This document shows, one piece after another, positions 7,922 through 16,655 of a stretch of 51,282 nucleotides of DNA (its first letter is position 1; each line of letters starts with the position of its first letter). Source of the stretch: Gemmatimonadota bacterium (GTDB taxonomy: Bacteria; Gemmatimonadota; Gemmatimonadetes; Longimicrobiales; Gaopeijiaceae). The position numbers and the translations under genes are program-made. The stretch is from positions 1-51,282 of the forward strand of contig VXQO01000011.1 of NCBI GenBank assembly GCA_009838975.1, in the 5' to 3' direction. The notes beneath the pieces were generated by a model, which was not told the DNA's origin, did no database searches, and saw only the letters and a list, made by a program, of their open reading frames with translations.

Positions 7922-9133
7922 TCAGCGGCGCTCTCCCACCACACGATGCACGCTGACATACTCGACGCCCAGCTCGTCCCGATAGACCCCCGCCAGGAGC
8001 CCATCACGAATCGCCAGCACCGTCAGGGCGCCGGGAGTCGATACGGGTCCCAGGTAGACGCCGGTCGGGTCGAATACATCCCACGTCGGGGACTCGCGTG
8101 ACACCGGATTCGACTGGAAGCGACGTGCCCAGATGGTCCCATCCGGTTCGGTCAGCAGCTGGTCGAACGCGGGCTCGTAGCCGGGGCTTTCCATGCGGTT
8201 CCCCCATTCCCGCCAGACCGCCGCGTCGGCACCTGACTGACCGATTTCGACAAGGCTCTCGATCGCCCGTGTGATGTCTGCCCCGGATACCGGCTGGCGG
8301 TTGCGCACGATCCGGTGACGAGCCACGAGCGAACCGGCCGCGTCGCGAAGCGATACCTGGGCGTCGGGGCCGCTGGCCACCGCGAGCCGGGTGCCGTCGA
8401 TGGCCCGCAGCGGTCGCGGGCTGAACGGCACGGGCAGCATGTGGCGGCCCGTCCAGATCCACCGCTGGCCGGGAATCGTTGCCAGCCGCACCCGATCCCG
8501 CTGGACCGGATCGTAGCGCCACAGCCCGATCGTGTCGGCCCAGGTGGTCCCGGCCTCGGGCGCCGCGATGGATACCGGGAAGGTGACGAGCCAGGCGCCA
8601 TCGTCGAACAGGCCCTGAGCTACGAACTCCGAGCCGCCGACGGACGGGCGCTCGGTGGCGATCAGGTCTCCCTGCTCTCCCAAAACGGAGAGGCGAGACA
8701 GAGAGCGGTCCCAGATCAGGAAGGCCCCATCCTGCCGCCGGCCCAGATACCGCGGGCTTTGGAACTCTCCGGGACCCTCTCCGCTGCCGCCAGCCGACCA
8801 GAGGTGGCGGCCGCCGGCGTCGTAGCGGCGGACCTCCGACGTGCCGCCGTCCACGACAATGACGTCGCCGCCGGCCAGCAACGCCGCATCCAGAACGCGG
8901 AAGAACTGCGAGGAGGGGTCGTCTTCGTCATCGCCCAGACGGAAGGCCGGCTCCGGGTCGACGCGCCATTCCTGCCCGGGTGACCATGCCGCAGACGTGC
9001 TTTCCACGATCCGCACACCGGCGCTGTCGACGCGGACGAAGGGGTCGGGTCGTTCCGGCTGGACGCACGCGGTCGCGCAGAGCATCAACAGCGCTGGTGT
9101 CAGGCGCCGGATCCGTGGCGAGCACCGACCCAC
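7922..9133 (-). CDS. Six-bladed beta-propeller lipoprotein (paralogue 1)
   Basis: About 403 aa. The N-terminus has a signal with lipobox MLCATAC. The body shows repeated propeller strands, the family signature GGSGEGPGEFQSPRYL, and a late GTIWARRFQ blade. Members are periplasmic or outer-membrane lipoproteins of unknown ligand. Three paralogues lie at 12468, 13661 and 15207. I prefer GTG 9133, with GGTGA close upstream, over ATG 9175, which would overlap the preceding peptidase gene by 35 bp. With the GTG start the gap after the peptidase stop is 7 bp, so it is probably the third gene of that leftward operon. Confidence 0.8.
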   Translation of the reverse strand: MGRCSPRIRRLTPALLMLCATACVQPERPDPFVRVDSAGVRIVESTSAAWSPGQEWRVDPEPAFRLGDDEDDPSSQFFRVLDAALLAGGDVIVVDGGTSEVRRYDAGGRHLWSAGGSGEGPGEFQSPRYLGRRQDGAFLIWDRSLSRLSVLGEQGDLIATERPSVGGSEFVAQGLFDDGAWLVTFPVSIAAPEAGTTWADTIGLWRYDPVQRDRVRLATIPGQRWIWTGRHMLPVPFSPRPLRAIDGTRLAVASGPDAQVSLRDAAGSLVARHRIVRNRQPVSGADITRAIESLVEIGQSGADAAVWREWGNRMESPGYEPAFDQLLTEPDGTIWARRFQSNPVSRESPTWDVFDPTGVYLGPVSTPGALTVLAIRDGLLAGVYRDELGVEYVSVHRVVGERR

Positions 9134-9140
9134 TCGACCA

Positions 9141-10649
9141 TCACCTCGTGCCGGTGAGTTCGGCTTCCAGTTCATCCAGGGCCACCGGCCAGCGCGGGTG
9201 TCGCGCGGCTCTTATCCTCTCCAACGGTCCGGCCACGACCGTCACGAAGGCCAAGGGGTCCAGGTACGCCTGCGCGACTGCGTTGACGTCGTCGGGTGTG
9301 ACGGTCTGAAGGGCTGCTGACCACGCCATCAGCTGGGCGGTGCCGCCGCGACGGACGTGCTCCACCGCGAACGTCACGCTTGCGGTCGTGGCGAGTTCGA
9401 GCGACCGCCGCCAGACCGCGTCCACCAGCCATCCCTGGGCGCGCGCGACCTCGGACTCGGTGACCGGCGCTTCGGGATCGTGAATGCGTGCGATTTCGTC
9501 CATGCTGTAGCGGACGAGGGGCGCCACGGCCTCGGGACGACCCCCCGTGCGCACGAGGAGGAGGCCCGTGCCCGAGCCTGTCTCGGGTATCTCGAAGTCG
9601 TCGCGGTTGGCCAGACCCCGCACTTCGCGCGCGGCGATGTTGAGGCGCTCGGCGAGGATGAAGCGGAGGACGGCCAACGCGGCGCGGTCCGATTCCGGTA
9701 CGGTGCCGATTGCGCGGCCGATGGCGATCCAGCCCTCCAGGCTCGGGACATCCACGGCGTGGAAGCGGGTTGAGGGCTCGCGGGGGGTGATCGTGGCGGG
9801 TTGCGGCGCGGGCTGGCCGCTGGGTGCCCAGCCGCGGGTTGCGGTCTCCAGGGTCGCCACCACCTCATCGCGGGGCGCGGGGCCGCCGACGCCGAACACG
9901 ACGCGGTCGGCTGCGAGGGCTCGGGAGGCCAGCGCTCGCACCGCGCCGGGCGAGACCGTCGTGCCCGGGTCGGGAGGCGCGAGGGGATACCCTTGAATCC
10001 GCCGCTCGAGCTCGACCTTGGGGCGGTAGCCCGCGCCACCGATTCCGGCCATCGGCATGGTGTAGCCTGGGCCCGCGCGGTGTTCCCGGATCGTAGCGGC
10101 GTCCAGGTCGGGGTTGCGGACGACTGCGATGAGCAGTTCGAGACCGGCCTGCCAGTCCTCGGGCAACACGTGAAGGGAGATGTGGACGGCGTCGAGAGTC
10201 TCCACGGTGGTCAGCGACGTCCCCAGTTCGGCCAGGAGAAGCGATAGCGGGCGGGTGGCTCCGATCGGGGTTCGGGTCGTGATGAGCCGGGTCAGGAGAG
10301 CGGAGGCGCCTGCTTCGCCCTCGGCCTCGTGGAGGCGGCCCAGGGGGAGGGCGGCGGTGAGGCGCACGAGTGGGTCGGAGTCGGCCCCCGGCACGATGTA
10401 GGCTCGGGTGCCGCTCGATGTCTCGAGCAGGGCTGCGGCAGGGTCGGACGGTGTGAACGCGGAGGGCCCGAGGATGAGTTCGCCCGGATCGGGCCAGTCG
10501 TGCTCGAGGATCGGTCGGGAGCGGCCGGGGAGAGTGTCGCCGCCGCCGTCACATCCGGCGAGTGCGGCGACCGCGAGTACCTGCGAGGCCACCACGGCCC
10601 GCGCAACCGGCCTCCGCCACGCGCACATCCCGCGCGCCCCGCCCCTCAT
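9141..10649 (-). CDS. M16-family peptidase-like lipoprotein, inactive partner
   Basis: About 502 aa. It has a lipobox (AALAGC, Cys33) and the two-lobe M16 fold: a leading RAYIVPGADSDPLVRLTAALP strand, a mid-domain R/Y-rich region and a late LVRTGG. The zinc motif HxxEH is absent; GRLHEAEGEAGASALL stands at that place. In bacterial M16 pairs one subunit is often catalytic and the other not, and here the catalytic one is encoded directly upstream. The start codon overlaps the upstream stop by four bases (ATGA, 10649-10646), so the two are probably translationally coupled. The longer frame to 11768 is antisense-type read-through and is rejected. Confidence 0.85.
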   Translation of the reverse strand: MRGGARGMCAWRRPVARAVVASQVLAVAALAGCDGGGDTLPGRSRPILEHDWPDPGELILGPSAFTPSDPAAALLETSSGTRAYIVPGADSDPLVRLTAALPLGRLHEAEGEAGASALLTRLITTRTPIGATRPLSLLLAELGTSLTTVETLDAVHISLHVLPEDWQAGLELLIAVVRNPDLDAATIREHRAGPGYTMPMAGIGGAGYRPKVELERRIQGYPLAPPDPGTTVSPGAVRALASRALAADRVVFGVGGPAPRDEVVATLETATRGWAPSGQPAPQPATITPREPSTRFHAVDVPSLEGWIAIGRAIGTVPESDRAALAVLRFILAERLNIAAREVRGLANRDDFEIPETGSGTGLLLVRTGGRPEAVAPLVRYSMDEIARIHDPEAPVTESEVARAQGWLVDAVWRRSLELATTASVTFAVEHVRRGGTAQLMAWSAALQTVTPDDVNAVAQAYLDPLAFVTVVAGPLERIRAARHPRWPVALDELEAELTGTR

Positions 10650-12310
10650 CGCCCGTCTCCCGGCAGGTCCGCCCAGAGGAAGTCGAGCCAGCTGGGCCCG
10701 CTTCCCTCCGGGGGCTCGGCGCGGGCGGTGGCGATCACCCGGTTGGACGGCACGAAGTACGTCGACGCGACGCGCTGTACGTCCGCCACCGTCGCCGCGT
10801 CCCTCGCCGCGATCAGGTCGGGCAGCACGCTCCAGTGGTTCATCGTGTGGTGGTGCCCAATCAGAAACGCGAGTTCCTGGGGATTGTCGAGGAACTCCGC
10901 CCACTCTACCCGCAGCCGCTTGCGTGCCCGCTCCAGCGCACCCGCGTCGATCCGCCCCTCGCGCAGGTCGGCCACGACATTCAGCAGTGCGCGCTCGACG
11001 GCTGCGAGGTCGCCGTCCGACTGCGCCTGTGCCACCAGGTTGAACGCGCCGGGCGCACCGAAGCGGTAGGTGTGGATCACGCGGAAGTCGGCCGATACCG
11101 CGGCCGGCGTGCCGGCGGCCGCCAGCGTCTGACCCGCCATGCCGTGCGGACCGCCGGCGAGGGCGGCAATGAGGTCGAGCACCGGTCGGTCGGGATGCCC
11201 CATCCCCGGAATCCGGTAGCGCACGTGCACCTGTGGCGACAGAGGCTCCGTCCAGTCGAGCCGCACCGATCCGCCCGGCACCTGCTCCGACTCGATGTCC
11301 AGATCGGCCGGGGGCTCGGGCCCCCTGGGGAGTGCTCCGAAGTAGCGCTCGGCGAGCGGTACGATTCCGTCCAGCGTCGCGTCGCCAACGAGTACCAGCG
11401 TCGCGTTGTTGGGCACGAAGTAGTCGTCGTAGATCCGCCACATCGCGGCTCGCGTGAAGTTCGCGAAGTCCGGCAGGTGCCCGCCGTCCGGCGTATAGAC
11501 CGGATGCGACTGCGCCGTGACGCCGTCGATCGCCTCGTTGAACCGCGTCTGCGGCCGGCTCAGTCCCCCGAGCACCTGCTCCAGCACGGTGAACCGCTGA
11601 GCCTCCCAACCGCGCATGACCGCGTTGACCATCCGTTCCGCCTCGAACCGGAAGAAGAGTTCCATGTGCTCCGGCGGGAGCGCCATGTTCATCTCCATGT
11701 AGTCCTGCTCGGTACTGGCCGGCACCGGATCGGTGTGTCGCACGTACCCGCCGTGCTGCATGTACCACTTGTAGGTAGTCCAGAAGTCCCGGTACTCGTT
11801 GTCCCGGTCCTCCAGCTCGTAGAGCCGCTGCCTCAGCGCGTCCATCTCGGGCGTGGTCGGCCAGCCCAGCTCGTCGAAAAAGACCGCCCGCTCCCGCAGC
11901 CGGTTGCGCTCCCGGTTCCGAACCGCGATCAGCTCCTGCTCGGTGTCGTGAATCTCCTGCAGGATGGGAAGCTCGGCGGCCAGATCGCGGGTGCCGAGCG
12001 TCGTGGTCCCCTGGTGGATGACGTGCTCCAGAAAGTGAACGATGCCGTGCAGCCCCTCAGGCTCCAGCATCGACCCGACCCGAAACCACAGGTTGGCGGC
12101 CACCCGAGGCGCCCGGTGATCCTCGACGAGCAGGATCGTGAAGCCGTTGCCGAGGACGTGTTCCTGGACCTGGAGCGATGGGGAAGGGGATTGGGGGATG
12201 AGGGCGGCCTCCGGCGGGCCCTCGGACGGTCCCGCCTCCGCATCAGGCGCCGTTGGCCACGCAAGCGCGGCGAATGTGCCCACGGAAGCGATGAGAAGGA
12301 GCGTCTTCAT
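10646..12310 (-). CDS. M16-family zinc metallopeptidase, catalytic partner
   Basis: A 554-aa protein with signal peptide MKTLLLIASVGTFAALAW. The inverted zinc motif HFLEH (H92, E95, H96) is intact in GIVHFLEHVIHQG. An extra charged helical insertion of about 85 residues (EQELIAVRNRERNRLRERA) follows the motif before the next core strand (EHMELFFRFEAERM). A second, non-catalytic M16 lobe follows. It is probably a periplasmic endopeptidase acting on peptides, forming a heterodimer with the next gene. ATG 12310 is chosen because AGGGG lies 9 nt upstream and the signal peptide begins there; the frame is open to 12451, but the extension is Arg-rich and non-homologous. Confidence 0.88.
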   Translation of the reverse strand: MKTLLLIASVGTFAALAWPTAPDAEAGPSEGPPEAALIPQSPSPSLQVQEHVLGNGFTILLVEDHRAPRVAANLWFRVGSMLEPEGLHGIVHFLEHVIHQGTTTLGTRDLAAELPILQEIHDTEQELIAVRNRERNRLRERAVFFDELGWPTTPEMDALRQRLYELEDRDNEYRDFWTTYKWYMQHGGYVRHTDPVPASTEQDYMEMNMALPPEHMELFFRFEAERMVNAVMRGWEAQRFTVLEQVLGGLSRPQTRFNEAIDGVTAQSHPVYTPDGGHLPDFANFTRAAMWRIYDDYFVPNNATLVLVGDATLDGIVPLAERYFGALPRGPEPPADLDIESEQVPGGSVRLDWTEPLSPQVHVRYRIPGMGHPDRPVLDLIAALAGGPHGMAGQTLAAAGTPAAVSADFRVIHTYRFGAPGAFNLVAQAQSDGDLAAVERALLNVVADLREGRIDAGALERARKRLRVEWAEFLDNPQELAFLIGHHHTMNHWSVLPDLIAARDAATVADVQRVASTYFVPSNRVIATARAEPPEGSGPSWLDFLWADLPGDGR

Positions 12311-12423
12311 AACTGCCACCCCTCTGATGACGTGGTGCGGATCGATGCTTCCACCAGAATGCGGCACGGCTCTGCCTCCGGCCAGTCGGCGGGGTCGGGC
12401 CACGTGTGTCGCACAGTCTCCTA

Positions 12424-12461
12424 ATGTCTTAGTTGACATCGTGCGCCGCACGCCCTAGCCT
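12424..12461 (+). promoter_or_regulatory. Promoter with palindrome; possible leaderless start
   Basis: TTGACA (12433-12438), a 17-bp spacer and TAGCCT (12456-12461) form a plausible promoter. The -10 ends six bases before ATG 12468 and no Shine-Dalgarno is visible, so the transcript may be leaderless. A perfect dyad, ATGTC-TTAGTT-GACAT (12424-12439), overlaps the -35. CTTAGT followed directly by the -35 is also seen at 15142. Confidence 0.5.
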
Positions 12462-12467
12462 CACTTC

Positions 12468-13646
12468 ATGCGGGTAGCACGGAAGGGCCGAGCGGCCACA
12501 GTCCTCATCGCTGTCACTGGTGCGTCGTGTGGCCCGCCGGGCAACGTCGAAACGACCGTGGCCGATTCGGCCGGAGTCGCCATCGTCACGAACGTCGGCG
12601 AGCCCACAGTCCTCCGGTGGACGCTCGACACGGTCCGAATCTTCGGCGGAGAGGAATCGGGGCCCGCGACCTTCCACCTGGCCCAGCCATCCCTCGTGGA
12701 TGTCGATTCCCAGGGCCGAATCTACGTCCTGGAGCCCTTCGAATACCGTGTCACCGTCTTCGATTCGACGGGTGCGCCCCTCGGTTCCATGGGAAGACAG
12801 GGCGAGGGGCCCGGCGAACTGGAGTGGGCGATGTCCGTGTCCGTCCGGGACGATGGCCGCGCCTACGTGCACGACGGTGCGGGCCAGATCGTGGAGCTTC
12901 GGATGGGCGACCAGGCAGGCACCGAGTCCGCGTTCAACTATGCGGTGATCCTTGCGAGTCTGCGCCATGTGGAAGCGACTTCACGCGGGTTCCTCATATG
13001 GGCCCGGAGGCGAATCAACCCGACGGGCCCGAACGTGGGCCATGACGACTGGGTGGAACGACTTCTTTCCGTGACGGGCCGCGACACGGTCGAACTGATC
13101 AGCGGCAAGTCTTCCCATAGCACTACGGCATACTATCCGCGCTGCAGCTTCACGTTCTCGATCCGCCGACCGCTGGCACCGCAGAATCGTTGGTCCCATT
13201 GGGGAGACCGGGTGGCCTTGACCGCGTGGGGCGGGTTCCGGATCGACATTCTGGACGATCATCGGCTGGACACGAGCGTGCGCTGGGCTGGTGTCGGTGA
13301 TCGGGAGCTAACCCGCTCAGAGGCGAAAGCACTGCTCGAAGCCCGCGGGTATCTTGGGCCGTGCGACGACGATCTCGACGAGACGCTCGAGAAGCACGGC
13401 TTCCATCCGCGACCCCAGTTGGTGGGCGAACTGGCGGTGGCTCCGGATGGCTACGTGTGGGCCCAGCTGCTCACCCGCGACAACGCCTTTCGCGTCCTCT
13501 TGCTGGATCCTGAAGGTCGGATCGCGGGTGTATTGCCCGACGGGTTCCCGATGCCTTTGACGTTTCTGCCCGACGGTCGTCCCCTGATTGCGGTCGTGGA
13601 CTCGCTGGATATTGAGCGCATCGGTGTGGGTCGCGTGGTGAGATAG
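12468..13646 (+). CDS. Six-bladed beta-propeller lipoprotein (paralogue 2)
   Basis: A 392-aa protein with a basic N-terminus and lipobox TGASC (Cys21). The mature part starts with VADSAGVAIVTNVG, a segment shared with paralogue 3 (VADSAGIEIVTS). It carries the GRQGEGPGELEWAMSV signature and ends with propeller strands (DGYVWAQLLT). Exported, ligand unknown. The two propeller genes at 12468 and 13661 converge, with stops 14 bp apart. The ATG is the first in-frame start after the predicted promoter. Confidence 0.82.
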   Translation: MRVARKGRAATVLIAVTGASCGPPGNVETTVADSAGVAIVTNVGEPTVLRWTLDTVRIFGGEESGPATFHLAQPSLVDVDSQGRIYVLEPFEYRVTVFDSTGAPLGSMGRQGEGPGELEWAMSVSVRDDGRAYVHDGAGQIVELRMGDQAGTESAFNYAVILASLRHVEATSRGFLIWARRRINPTGPNVGHDDWVERLLSVTGRDTVELISGKSSHSTTAYYPRCSFTFSIRRPLAPQNRWSHWGDRVALTAWGGFRIDILDDHRLDTSVRWAGVGDRELTRSEAKALLEARGYLGPCDDDLDETLEKHGFHPRPQLVGELAVAPDGYVWAQLLTRDNAFRVLLLDPEGRIAGVLPDGFPMPLTFLPDGRPLIAVVDSLDIERIGVGRVVR

Positions 13647-13660
13647 CGGGAGCGCGGGAC

Positions 13661-14863
13661 TCACGGCACCCGCAACTCGTACATCACCACCGACTCGACA
13701 TCCAGTTCGTTGCGGTGAACACCCAGCACGTAGTCCGCGCCGAATTCGTGGATCGTCAAGCTGGCAGGGTTGGTCAGGTGACACAGGGGACCGCCGCCAC
13801 GGTCGAAAGCCATCCACGATTCTTGCTCTCGCGGCCTTGTGAAGCGCTCCACCCACAACCGACCGTTGCGTCCTACTATCAGGTCCGAGGCTGTGGCGAA
13901 GGAATCGGCGACCGGACGCTGTTCGGTGACCAGCACCTCGTCACCCACTCCCCAGTCCTCGCTTGCCGGGCCACCCCGTTCCGCCAGATAGTCTTCGCGA
14001 AAAGCTTCTACGTGGGCAGCGGTAACCTCACGGCCCGGCTCCAGCCAGCGTACGATCCGATGCAGACGGAAGTCGTCATCCATGAGCCGCACTTCTGGCT
14101 CCCTGGCGTCGGTCATCGCGACGGTAGCCCCTCGAGCTGCGACCAAGGCCGATGGCTCGAAGAGCGGAATGACGTTGTAGTTGCTGCTCTCCGTCGAGGG
14201 GAACAGACGCGGTCCCGGGAGGCGTGCGATGGTGTCGATAAGGACGCCATCCGGCCCATGAGCCATGGCGATCAACTGGAACGGGATTCGGGAATCGTCT
14301 GTTGCGGGCGCCACCTGCGACACATTCACTGAAGTTCCGTTATCCAAAACGCCCCCGCGGGCGAAAGAATGAACGCCAAACGGCGTGGGCTCCACCATCC
14401 GGAGGTACGCGCCGCCAGAAGAATAGACATTGAATTGCCAGGGCATGTAGTCCCTGCTCACCCAAAGAGTGTCGCCCGGCAACACCCAGAAAAGCCAGGG
14501 GTCCGTAAACTCGCCGGGTCCCTCTCCGCGACCGCCAATCGAGCGCAGATGTGCACCCGCCTCATCAAACATGCGCACTTCCCGGCTGGAACCGTCCACT
14601 ACCGCAATCGAGCCGTCCGACAGTCGCGTCACGTCCTGGATTCGGCCGAACATGTACGGCTCGTCGCCCTCGATCGTGCCCACCGAGAACACCGGTTGCT
14701 CGCTGAGCGTGCAGTACGCGTCCGAACTCAGCGGATCGCTGGTGACGATTTCGATCCCGGCGCTGTCGGCGACGATGGTGCCTGCGGGTGCGGGCGCCGC
14801 ATCCCTCCCGCAACCTGCGGGGAGCCACGCCAAGGCGAGCAACAGCCCGATGGACGGTTTCAT
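13661..14863 (-). CDS. Six-bladed beta-propeller lipoprotein (paralogue 3)
   Basis: About 400 aa. ATG 14863 gives signal MKPSIGLLLALAWLPAGC with the lipobox PAGC. The family signature is GGRGEGPGEFTDPWLF. Later blades include NGRLWVERFT and the closing strand DYVLGVHRNELDVESV, which resembles the C-terminus of paralogue 1 (GVYRDELGVEYV). The frame is open to 15139, but the extra 92 codons show no homology and would bury the signal peptide. Function unknown; a surface or periplasmic binding role is inferred from fold and export. Confidence 0.85.
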   Translation of the reverse strand: MKPSIGLLLALAWLPAGCGRDAAPAPAGTIVADSAGIEIVTSDPLSSDAYCTLSEQPVFSVGTIEGDEPYMFGRIQDVTRLSDGSIAVVDGSSREVRMFDEAGAHLRSIGGRGEGPGEFTDPWLFWVLPGDTLWVSRDYMPWQFNVYSSGGAYLRMVEPTPFGVHSFARGGVLDNGTSVNVSQVAPATDDSRIPFQLIAMAHGPDGVLIDTIARLPGPRLFPSTESSNYNVIPLFEPSALVAARGATVAMTDAREPEVRLMDDDFRLHRIVRWLEPGREVTAAHVEAFREDYLAERGGPASEDWGVGDEVLVTEQRPVADSFATASDLIVGRNGRLWVERFTRPREQESWMAFDRGGGPLCHLTNPASLTIHEFGADYVLGVHRNELDVESVVMYELRVP

Positions 14864-15206
14864 CCTATCGGATCCCTGGTGTTGACGGCGGCGCGGGGCT
14901 GCGAGGGCTCCGGGCCCTGTATGGCGCGCGATCGACCAAGATACAGGCGTATGAACGATTCCAGCAACCCGGATCAAGACGTTCCGCGAGCACGCGAGCC
15001 AGCCCCCTCGATCAGGTCCGACCGGCCTCCCCGTGGCGGCACTCGCAAGTAGGAAGACAGTCAGGAAGGGGATCACCGAACTTGAGTACCACGTGTTCCC
15101 CGGGCCACGGACCCGGACGTGTCTTAGTGACCGGAGCATACCTTAGTTTGCAGGAATCGCCACGCTCCGATATAGAAGCTCGGTCCAGAAACCAGGAAGG
15201 CGTAAC
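14864..15206. promoter_or_regulatory. Divergent intergenic region with promoter for the 15207 gene
   Basis: This 343-bp gap separates two divergent propeller genes. Near its right end TTGCAG (15148-15153), a 17-bp spacer and TATAGA (15171-15176) form a good rightward promoter. Two CTTAGT hexamers lie at 15123-15128 and 15142-15147, 19 bp apart, the second directly abutting the -35. TGTCTTAGTGAC at 15120-15131 resembles the TGTCTTAGTTGACA palindrome at 12425. I see no gene or RNA in the rest. Confidence 0.55.
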
Positions 15207-16469
15207 GTGACAAGAGCCACCTACCCAATCTTGGCCACGCTGCTCGCAACCCCGGCCGTCGCGCAGGACCGTCCACTGACCGCAGACATGACCGAGCTTT
15301 ACCGCGTGGGCGGTTTGAACGCGCAAGAGTGGGCCTTTTTCGGGCCTCGCCTGGAGATGAGCTTCGATGGAGCCGGCACCCTGCTGGTGTTGGATGTTGT
15401 GAACCACCGCGTCGTTGTAATCGGACCCGACGGTCAACTTGTGCGTGTTGTCGGGCGCGAGGGCGAAGGGCCGGGCGAATTCCAGATGAGTTTGGTAATC
15501 GCGGTGTGGCGCGATGGCCGCTTTGCGGTGCCCGACATGGGCCATTCCGCAATCCAGGTGTTCAACCCCGACGGCGAACTTGAGCGTTTCGTCAGGCTGG
15601 CCGACGAGAACATTCCGCTGGCCGCCACCCTCGGTTTCAGAGAGAGGATTCGGGCCGATCCACTGGGCGAAGGAATCATCGCCCAGGGGGTCGGCGGCGT
15701 GCTGGCCCGAATGGCAAACTTTGCCAATCGCCGCGTCGGACAACCGGAAGACGAGAATCCGGCGGGGGTCGATGACCGCGCGCTTGAAATGCTGGACCTC
15801 TCCGGGGATGTGATGACATCGAGCCCGATCCTTCACGGATGGAGGGCACCTCGCCCCGACGTCAGCCTGTCATCGGCCGACGCGGCAGACTGGTCGAGGG
15901 TGGTCGCGACGACGGAAGACCGGCACTTCGAGCCGGGGTTTCACTGGGATGTGCTACCCGACGGCACCATCGCCTACTCCGACTCCTCCGCGTACGCCAT
16001 CAAACTTGCCCGTCCAGATGGATCAGTCATCAACGTTCTGACACGGCCGCTCTCGCCACAGGCGGTCTCCGAGCGGGTCCAGGAAGAGGTGGTCGCATCG
16101 CGACTTCAGCTCCTCGAGGAACGGTTGGCGCGAGGCTCGTCTTCGGCCGGGGCCCTGCCGCCGCTGGATCCCGAAGCGGGTCGCCGGAGGATTCGGGATC
16201 GCGGGTTCTATCACGAAGTCCCCGTGGTACGGGGGATCGCGGTCACCTGGGACGGGGGGCTGTGGATCCAGCGTCGTGGAGAGGATCCGTGGGATGACGA
16301 TGGACCGATCGATGTCTTCAACGCGGATCGCGAGTACCTGGGCACGCTCGCTGTCGGCCAACCGACGATGCCGGTTGCCTTCGGACCCGATGGTCTCGTA
16401 GTCCATATGGAACGCGATGAACTCAACGTGCCAACGCTCGTCGTGAGCCAGTGGGTGGAAGCCAGGTAG
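15207..16469 (+). CDS. Six-bladed beta-propeller secreted protein (paralogue 4)
   Basis: A 420-aa protein starting at GTG 15207, with AGGAAGG six bases upstream. The N-terminus is a cleavable signal (ILATLLATPAVAQ) without a lipobox Cys, unlike the three paralogues. Blades include LVLDVVNHRVVVIGPDG and the signature GREGEGPGEFQM, then RFAVPDMGHSAIQVF. The C-terminal half has a predicted helical stretch (QEEVVASRLQLLEERLA) not seen in the others. The product is probably periplasmic; ligand unknown. Confidence 0.82.
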   Translation: MTRATYPILATLLATPAVAQDRPLTADMTELYRVGGLNAQEWAFFGPRLEMSFDGAGTLLVLDVVNHRVVVIGPDGQLVRVVGREGEGPGEFQMSLVIAVWRDGRFAVPDMGHSAIQVFNPDGELERFVRLADENIPLAATLGFRERIRADPLGEGIIAQGVGGVLARMANFANRRVGQPEDENPAGVDDRALEMLDLSGDVMTSSPILHGWRAPRPDVSLSSADAADWSRVVATTEDRHFEPGFHWDVLPDGTIAYSDSSAYAIKLARPDGSVINVLTRPLSPQAVSERVQEEVVASRLQLLEERLARGSSSAGALPPLDPEAGRRRIRDRGFYHEVPVVRGIAVTWDGGLWIQRRGEDPWDDDGPIDVFNADREYLGTLAVGQPTMPVAFGPDGLVVHMERDELNVPTLVVSQWVEAR

Positions 16470-16527
16470 GTAGACAACTATCGGATGGTGGCGAATCCGG
16501 CTGAAGTGGATGGACTTCCGGATCAGA

Positions 16528-16568
16528 ATGTAAACCGTATATTACGTTTTGTAAAGCAAACATTACGT
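16528..16568. promoter_or_regulatory. Double 20-bp dyad, site 3
   Basis: Dyad A (16528-16547) reads ATGTAA-N8-TTACGT and dyad B (16549-16568) reads TTGTAA-N8-TTACGT, with one base between. It lies 87 bp upstream of the TonB receptor start and 58 bp after the end of the preceding propeller gene. It probably controls the receptor. Confidence 0.75.
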
Positions 16569-16655
16569 TACTTCAATCCATGAGCCTTCTCGTGGAACCC
16601 GATTGGGACACCTCGGCTTGCGGAGGTCGGCCAAGTAGGCCAGGAGTTAGACCTG

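Noticed and set aside
12424-12439. The 16-bp dyad before the 12468 gene as a member of the 41-bp class
   Set aside because: Spacing is too short (four bases between hexamers instead of eight) and it is unpaired.
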